A stretch of DNA of 24,809 nt from Oppiella nova (Eukaryota > Arthropoda > Arachnida > Sarcoptiformes > Oppiidae). The number at the start of each line of letters is the position of its first letter. The stretch's first letter is position 1. Positions 21,701-24,809 of the stretch are shown here, in pieces. Where the stretch lies: the NCBI GenBank assembly GCA_905397405.1, contig CAJPVJ010000456.1, positions 1 through 24,809 of the forward strand. The letters are read 5' to 3'. The notes below the pieces were generated by a model, which ran no database searches, was not told where the DNA came from, and was given only the letters and a program-made list of their open reading frames with translations. The position numbers and the translations under genes were made by a program.

Positions 21701-24434
21701 TCCTCGGACCTGATCACCGGTCACAACAAGTCGGCTAAAGGCCCGCAAATCCCGATCACGAGTCTTATAAAGCCGGCCAAAGAGGACCAGAAGTCACAAC
21801 AGCGCCGGTACGAGGAGGAGGCGGCCATTCAGTCGCTGCGACTCCAGAAAGAGCTCCAGTCGATGGAGGAGCGATCGGTGGATGAGAGGCCGGACCACGT
21901 CATGAAAGACATTAAGAGGCCCTTCGAGAACATCGGCCACGAAGTGGCGGTCGTCCACAAGTCGACCGTCGAATCGGTCCACAACAAGACTAAGCCATCC
22001 ATTGAAGACACGATATTCGGCGCCATTAGTCACAAGACTGTCACCAAAGACAGCGTCTTCGGCGACGCCATTGACGAGAAGATTATCGAGGAGTCGAAAG
22101 AGTCGGAAATTGACGACAAGAGGGCGATGGAGGACGACCTGGCGGTGGCGGCGCTCCTGCAGGACATGTCTGAGCCCGTGTTCACCGATGATTACAAAGA
22201 ACCGGACGAATACGTGTCGGCGCCGGCCGTACAGATCGACGAGATGTCATACATAGGAATGTTGGGCGACGAGGAACCGCCCCTTCAGATAGCGATGTCT
22301 CCGCAGGACTCGGCCCTCACTGACGAGACCACCGCCGCTCTCAAGTCCATCAGCGATGACTTGATTGACAAGACTTCACCACAAACTGTAGATAAGAGTG
22401 ATTTGATTGACGACTCCATTCACACCAAAGCCATCATCACTGAGATTAAGACCGAAGACAACGTCGTCTCAGATATTAAGAAGGAGTCCGACAATGAATG
22501 GCACACATCGGTGCCCACGACTACAGCCGCGTCGGCTACCGGTGCTGTCGTTCAACAGTCAATTAAATCGGAGTTTGAATCTATTGAACGACAACTGAAA
22601 TCACCAGAAATGCGACACAAAGATACGGATCTGTTGCTGATTCCGAAGATTGAGTCGACAGTCAGTGCGGACCCACATAAAGATGACCACAAATCTGTTA
22701 TTACGTCCGCCGCAGACAATACACCGACGACTAAGACGTTAACAGAACTATCACTCATTACGACGACAACTGATGTCAAGACTGAACCCAAACCAACGCC
22801 AGAGATAACTGACAACAAGAGCGACGCCCTGTCCATCACTAGACTCCTGTCGCCAAAAATTCTGTTGCCATCTGTGGCCGAAACCACTGCAGATGACCGC
22901 AGAGACACCTGTAGTGATGGCGGAGTGTCTGATAAGACCGAGATATTTGATGATGAGGTTGAAGGCGTTGAACCACATCCGCCTCAACAGAAAGCGCCGG
23001 CGGTTGAGCCAACAGCCATACCGGTGCCCACAATCGAGGTGAAGGCGCCGACTGTCGCCCCGACAATGGACTCGAAGCAGTCGGTGGCGGACGAGAGTCG
23101 CGACGAGTCTGAGTCGGACGACAAGAAGACGTGCGAACGGCCGCGAAGGGGACGGAGGGCTAAGACCCGTAAGTTCTCGGAGTCGTCGCTACAACTGCCC
23201 CGATATGAGACGGGATGCGTGTCCGCCGCCGCCACTACCGGTGCCGTTAACGCTGTGCCTACGATCACCACTACAGCGGCGACCCCTACAACCACTTCAA
23301 CAACGACGCCGACAATCCAACCGCTGTTGACATCCCCGCCAAAGAGAGGCCCCAAACCAATGCCCGAACGGGCGGTACGTCGAAGCGGTCGCACCGCCGC
23401 CGGCACGGAGTCGACCACAGCTGCGGCCGATGAGCACCAGAACGACAACGACATGTCCGGCGACGAGCACAGCCTGAAGATCGACGAACAGCCCGTCCAC
23501 GAGACAGAAGAGCCCAAGAAAGTGGGCAAAAGAGGGCGCAAGAAGAAGGTGTCGGGAACTCTACCGGTGCCCGACCTGTCGATGGGAAAGGCGACCGAAG
23601 CGGACATTCAGAAGAAGGAGAGGATATTACTGTCCCTATCGGTGCCGACTGACAAGAGCACCGCTCCCGCAGACAAGAGGTACGATGTGTTTGAGTTTGT
23701 GGACGAGGAGGAGGATGGGCCGCAACTGCCGCTCGAGTCGCTCCACAAGAGCGCCGACATCTCGAAACAACAACAACAGCCAACGCCAGTGTCCGCCCAC
23801 TCGTCGGTGATCACCGAATCGATTGACACGAATGCCAACAATAGTGTCAATAATAATAAGAAGCATTCGATGGCAGCCGCTGTCGAAGAGCCCATACCGA
23901 CTGTGACACTGCCGGTGCCCAAAGTGGCGGCTCTCGCGGACAGTCATCACTCGCACGGTTCGAGCGGCCATCCCGTTGAACAGCAAACGGGCAAAGAATA
24001 CGTGTCGGAAGTGTCACAACACGGAAAGCTGTCGATAACCATACGATTGCACTCAAAGGACGGACAGGACGGCTGCGGTGCCGAAGTGGTCAAGACATCC
24101 AAAGCCCTGCACACCGAAGCAGATGACGGCAAACAGACGATCTCAACGCCTATACCGCCGATGGCCACCACTCCTGTCAAAGTTGGCGCCGCTGTTGACG
24201 CGATAACCGCCGGTTCGTCCGGTAGTGTCGTGTCTGCCGGTGCTGACGGCCAACAGAGCAAAGCTGTTCGTAAGTCCGCGCGACTCATGTCTCAGACGCC
24301 CAAAACCACTGTCGATGAGACCATCGAAGACGTGATCAAAGGGTCGCACAAAGAGGAGAGCAAATCGAAACGCATTACGCGATCGAGTCGTAAGAGTGAA
24401 GAACAACAGGAACTGGAGGACGACCACAACGACG
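12540..24434 (+). CDS. spen: SPEN / Split ends (Msx2-interacting protein) orthologue, six exons, partial at both ends
   Basis: This is a large nuclear RNA-binding transcriptional co-regulator. Six exons (12540-12755, 13396-13830, 13915-14126, 14303-14451, 14749-14949, 15110-24434) join in frame to about 3512 residues, numbered here from the first whole codon at 12541. Visible domains are RRM2 (about 275-348), RRM3 (376-451) and RRM4 (456-529), followed by about 2980 mostly disordered residues. Direct matches to the remembered human SPEN include LPVRSTD-SLKDGLFHE, HPKATRTLFVGNL, LGFGKSMPT and VDFA-RE. Beyond the RRMs are SSIFDQDSKRLE (1437-1448; human SSIFEQDSKRLQ) and YFSMYDKVKARS (1947-1958), which resembles insect Spen. 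The RBM15/spenito branch is excluded by size and by these long-SPEN motifs. Start codon, RRM1 and the SPOC domain lie outside the window. Five of six donors are GTATGT or GTAAGT and the sixth is GTCAGT; all five visible acceptors end in AG. Confidence 0.94.
12756..13395 (+). other. spen intron (640 bp)
   Basis: GT-AG intron, AT-rich, between the two linker exons. It holds no ORF or repeat worth naming. Read-through from the upstream exon meets a stop within about 40 bases (TGA after CCACCCAAA), so retention would truncate the protein before RRM2. Confidence 0.85.
13396..13830 (+). CDS. spen: spen exon: Ser/Arg-rich linker with a lysine cluster
   Basis: The acceptor CACCCCAG ends at 13395 and the donor GTATGT starts at 13831. 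The first base C completes the AG split codon of the previous exon to Ser, and the last two bases (TT) are completed by A in the next exon to Leu. It encodes about residues 73-216: a Thr/Ser/Gly-rich stretch, then SSPPLKKKKKKTKQS, then a dense Ser/Pro/Arg region (SASPSPSRSSS, SSRSPSPAKSQSP). Such RS/SP stretches precede RRM2 in human SPEN (SRSRSPHSSQSRNQSP). The lysine block could serve as a nuclear localisation signal. The region is expected to be disordered and phosphorylated. Confidence 0.9.
13831..13914 (+). other. spen short intron (84 bp)
   Basis: GTATGT donor and GCAG acceptor. The length is a multiple of three, but the retained frame contains an in-frame TGA after CTAACGATG, so retention still truncates. 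It is the shortest intron in the gene here. Confidence 0.88.
13915..14126 (+). CDS. spen: spen exon: linker and start of RRM2
   Basis: The acceptor GAATGCAG ends at 13914, after an intron of only 84 bp, and the donor GTATGT starts at 14127. The exon finishes the Leu split codon with A and ends with the single base G of an Asp codon. It encodes about residues 218-287, a Ser/Thr/Asn-rich stretch and then DDSRPLAICVKNLPVRST. ICVKNL is the RNP2 strand of RRM2. The corresponding human stretch is GIKVQNLPVRSTDTSLKDG, so the exon boundary falls inside the RRM just after beta-1. Confidence 0.93.
14127..14302 (+). other. spen intron inside RRM2 (176 bp)
   Basis: GTATGT donor and ATCTAG acceptor. It splits an Asp codon after its first base, within the loop between beta-1 and helix 1 of RRM2. 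Confidence 0.9.
14303..14451 (+). CDS. spen: spen exon: central part of RRM2
   Basis: The acceptor ACATCTAG ends at 14302 and the donor GTCAGT starts at 14452. The G carried over plus AC makes Asp. About residues 289-337 follow: SSLKDGLFHEYKKHGKVTMV, then the RNP1-like strand DRFAVVCF and the second helix KPEDVDKALVESK. This aligns with human SPEN SLKDGLFHEFKKFGKVTSV and ERYGLVFF. The RNP1 is degenerate, lacking the canonical aromatic pair, as it also is in human SPEN RRM2. The exon ends in phase 0. Confidence 0.95.
14452..14748 (+). other. spen intron inside RRM2 (297 bp)
   Basis: GTCAGT donor, the only one of the six that is not GTATGT or GTAAGT, and AATAG acceptor. Phase 0. The frame stays open into the intron for about 50 codons, which is an accident of its pyrimidine-rich composition. 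Confidence 0.9.
14749..14949 (+). CDS. spen: spen exon: end of RRM2 and first half of RRM3
   Basis: The acceptor ACGAATAG ends at 14748 and the donor GTAAGT starts at 14950. The exon is 67 whole codons, phase 0 at both ends. EKQFFGCKIEVSAHEG closes RRM2 (human KLFFGMQIEVTAW). DNDFRPLEAELDEHHPKA is the inter-RRM linker that is strongly conserved in SPEN proteins (human ENEFRPLDERIDEFHPKA). TRTLFVGNLERDVSTSDLK then starts RRM3, with canonical RNP2 LFVGNL, followed by HFEQFGEII. Confidence 0.96.
14950..15109 (+). other. spen intron inside RRM3 (160 bp)
   Basis: GTAAGT donor and AACAG acceptor, phase 0, between FGEII and EIDIKKQ. The reading frame of the giant exon stays open back to about 15032 inside this intron, but RRM3 continuity with the upstream exon shows that the join is at 15110. 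Confidence 0.92.
15110..24434 (+). CDS. spen: spen giant exon (9.3 kb): end of RRM3, RRM4, long disordered scaffold
   Basis: The acceptor GGAACAG ends at 15109 and the donor GTATGT starts at 24435. The exon has 3108 whole codons plus one base. In order: RRM3 second half with RNP1-like SYAFIQF; RRM4 (456-529, VWIHGV and NALIFYD); poly-Asn (15656-15676); Arg/Ser/Pro region; KRKRV nuclear-signal-like cluster near 16640; an LxxLL, LAKLL (998-1002); SSIFDQDSKRLE (1437-1448); a Lys/Ser/Asp-rich region from about 19250 to 20750 holding YFSMYDKVKARS (1947-1958); a His-Pro run (20957-20998); a highly charged, probably helical stretch (about 21290-21480); LAVAALLQDM (2748-2757), compared by me with human SPEN LAAAIGSIINDISGEP; and basic patches RPRRGRRAK, KRGPKP and KRGRKKK. 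SPOC is not reached. Open frame upstream of 15110 is intron. Confidence 0.95.
20957..20998 (+). repeat. In-frame His-Pro tandem repeat in spen
   Basis: Seven His-Pro units (residues about 2354-2367) are coded by hexamers of the type CACCCA or CATCCA. It is preceded by HSHSHHSH, so the local peptide is strongly histidine-rich. The codons are mixed (CAC/CAT, CCA/CCT/CCG), so the run has partly decayed from a pure hexanucleotide repeat. Confidence 0.95.
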
Positions 24435-24809
24435 GTATGTCTGACACTCTTATCGCTATAATTGATGTATACTTTGTGTACAATGTCTGCGAGTTTTTAT
24501 CACTCGCTCTGTAATCCAAATGTTTCGTACGAATGACTGATTAGTTGTGAACTTTTATTTGATGCTCTTTTTCTATATTTATTTTTATTTTTATATATAG
24601 TTTTTGTTATCAAATGTTTGCTTATGTTTTACGATATATTTATAGCAACTGTTATAATAATAATTTTGTTTTATTTTACTTATTTTTAGTTGTAAATGTT
24701 TTAGTAATGCTGTTGTCATAAGTTATGGTTATAGCGTGATGTGACTCCGATATAAAAATTTAGTGAATTGCGAAAGTGTTGTGTAGACTATATTTATTAA
24801 TTAAATGTG
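24435..24809 (+). other. Start of the next spen intron (runs off the window)
   Basis: It begins with GTATGT and turns at once to AT-rich sequence with no SPOC-like coding. If retained, it would add 26 residues, beginning with the split Gly codon, and then stop at TAA 24512-24514. No clear AATAAA polyadenylation signal follows in the window, so a spliced continuation to the SPOC exons is the likelier reading. Confidence 0.8.

Overview
The window looks like animal nuclear DNA, most likely from an arthropod. Its one recognisable gene is the large SPEN/Split-ends (Msx2-interacting protein) orthologue, seen as six coding exons with GT-AG introns. A mite or other chelicerate would fit the short introns and the AT-rich non-coding DNA beside GC-richer exons, but nothing in the sequence fixes the lineage.

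Layout. Bases 1-12539 hold no gene I can support. This is AT-rich DNA, probably the large intron (or intron plus 5' region) before the first visible spen exon. Its main structures are a 546-bp long inverted repeat (1-546 against 7767-8312, 7 mismatches, no gaps) around a 7.2-kb loop, a diverged ~130-bp direct repeat (2350-2478 and 3644-3770), and about a dozen (CT)n/(GA)n tracts, one of them a perfect 50-bp palindrome at 2829-2878.

Bases 12540-24434 hold six spen exons: 12540-12755, 13396-13830, 13915-14126, 14303-14451, 14749-14949 and 15110-24434. Joined, they give one open frame of about 3512 residues, with consistent phases at every junction. It contains the RS/low-complexity linker after RRM1, then RRM2, RRM3, RRM4, and a very long disordered region in a single 9.3-kb exon. 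The gene is open at both ends: RRM1 and the start codon lie upstream, and the C-terminal SPOC domain lies downstream of the intron that opens at 24435.

Function. SPEN proteins are nuclear RNA-binding transcriptional co-regulators. The RRMs bind RNA and the C-terminal SPOC domain recruits co-repressors and other chromatin or transcription partners. The visible part supplies the RNA-binding half and the long scaffold. I found no second gene, no tRNA or rRNA, no CRISPR array and no intact transposon.
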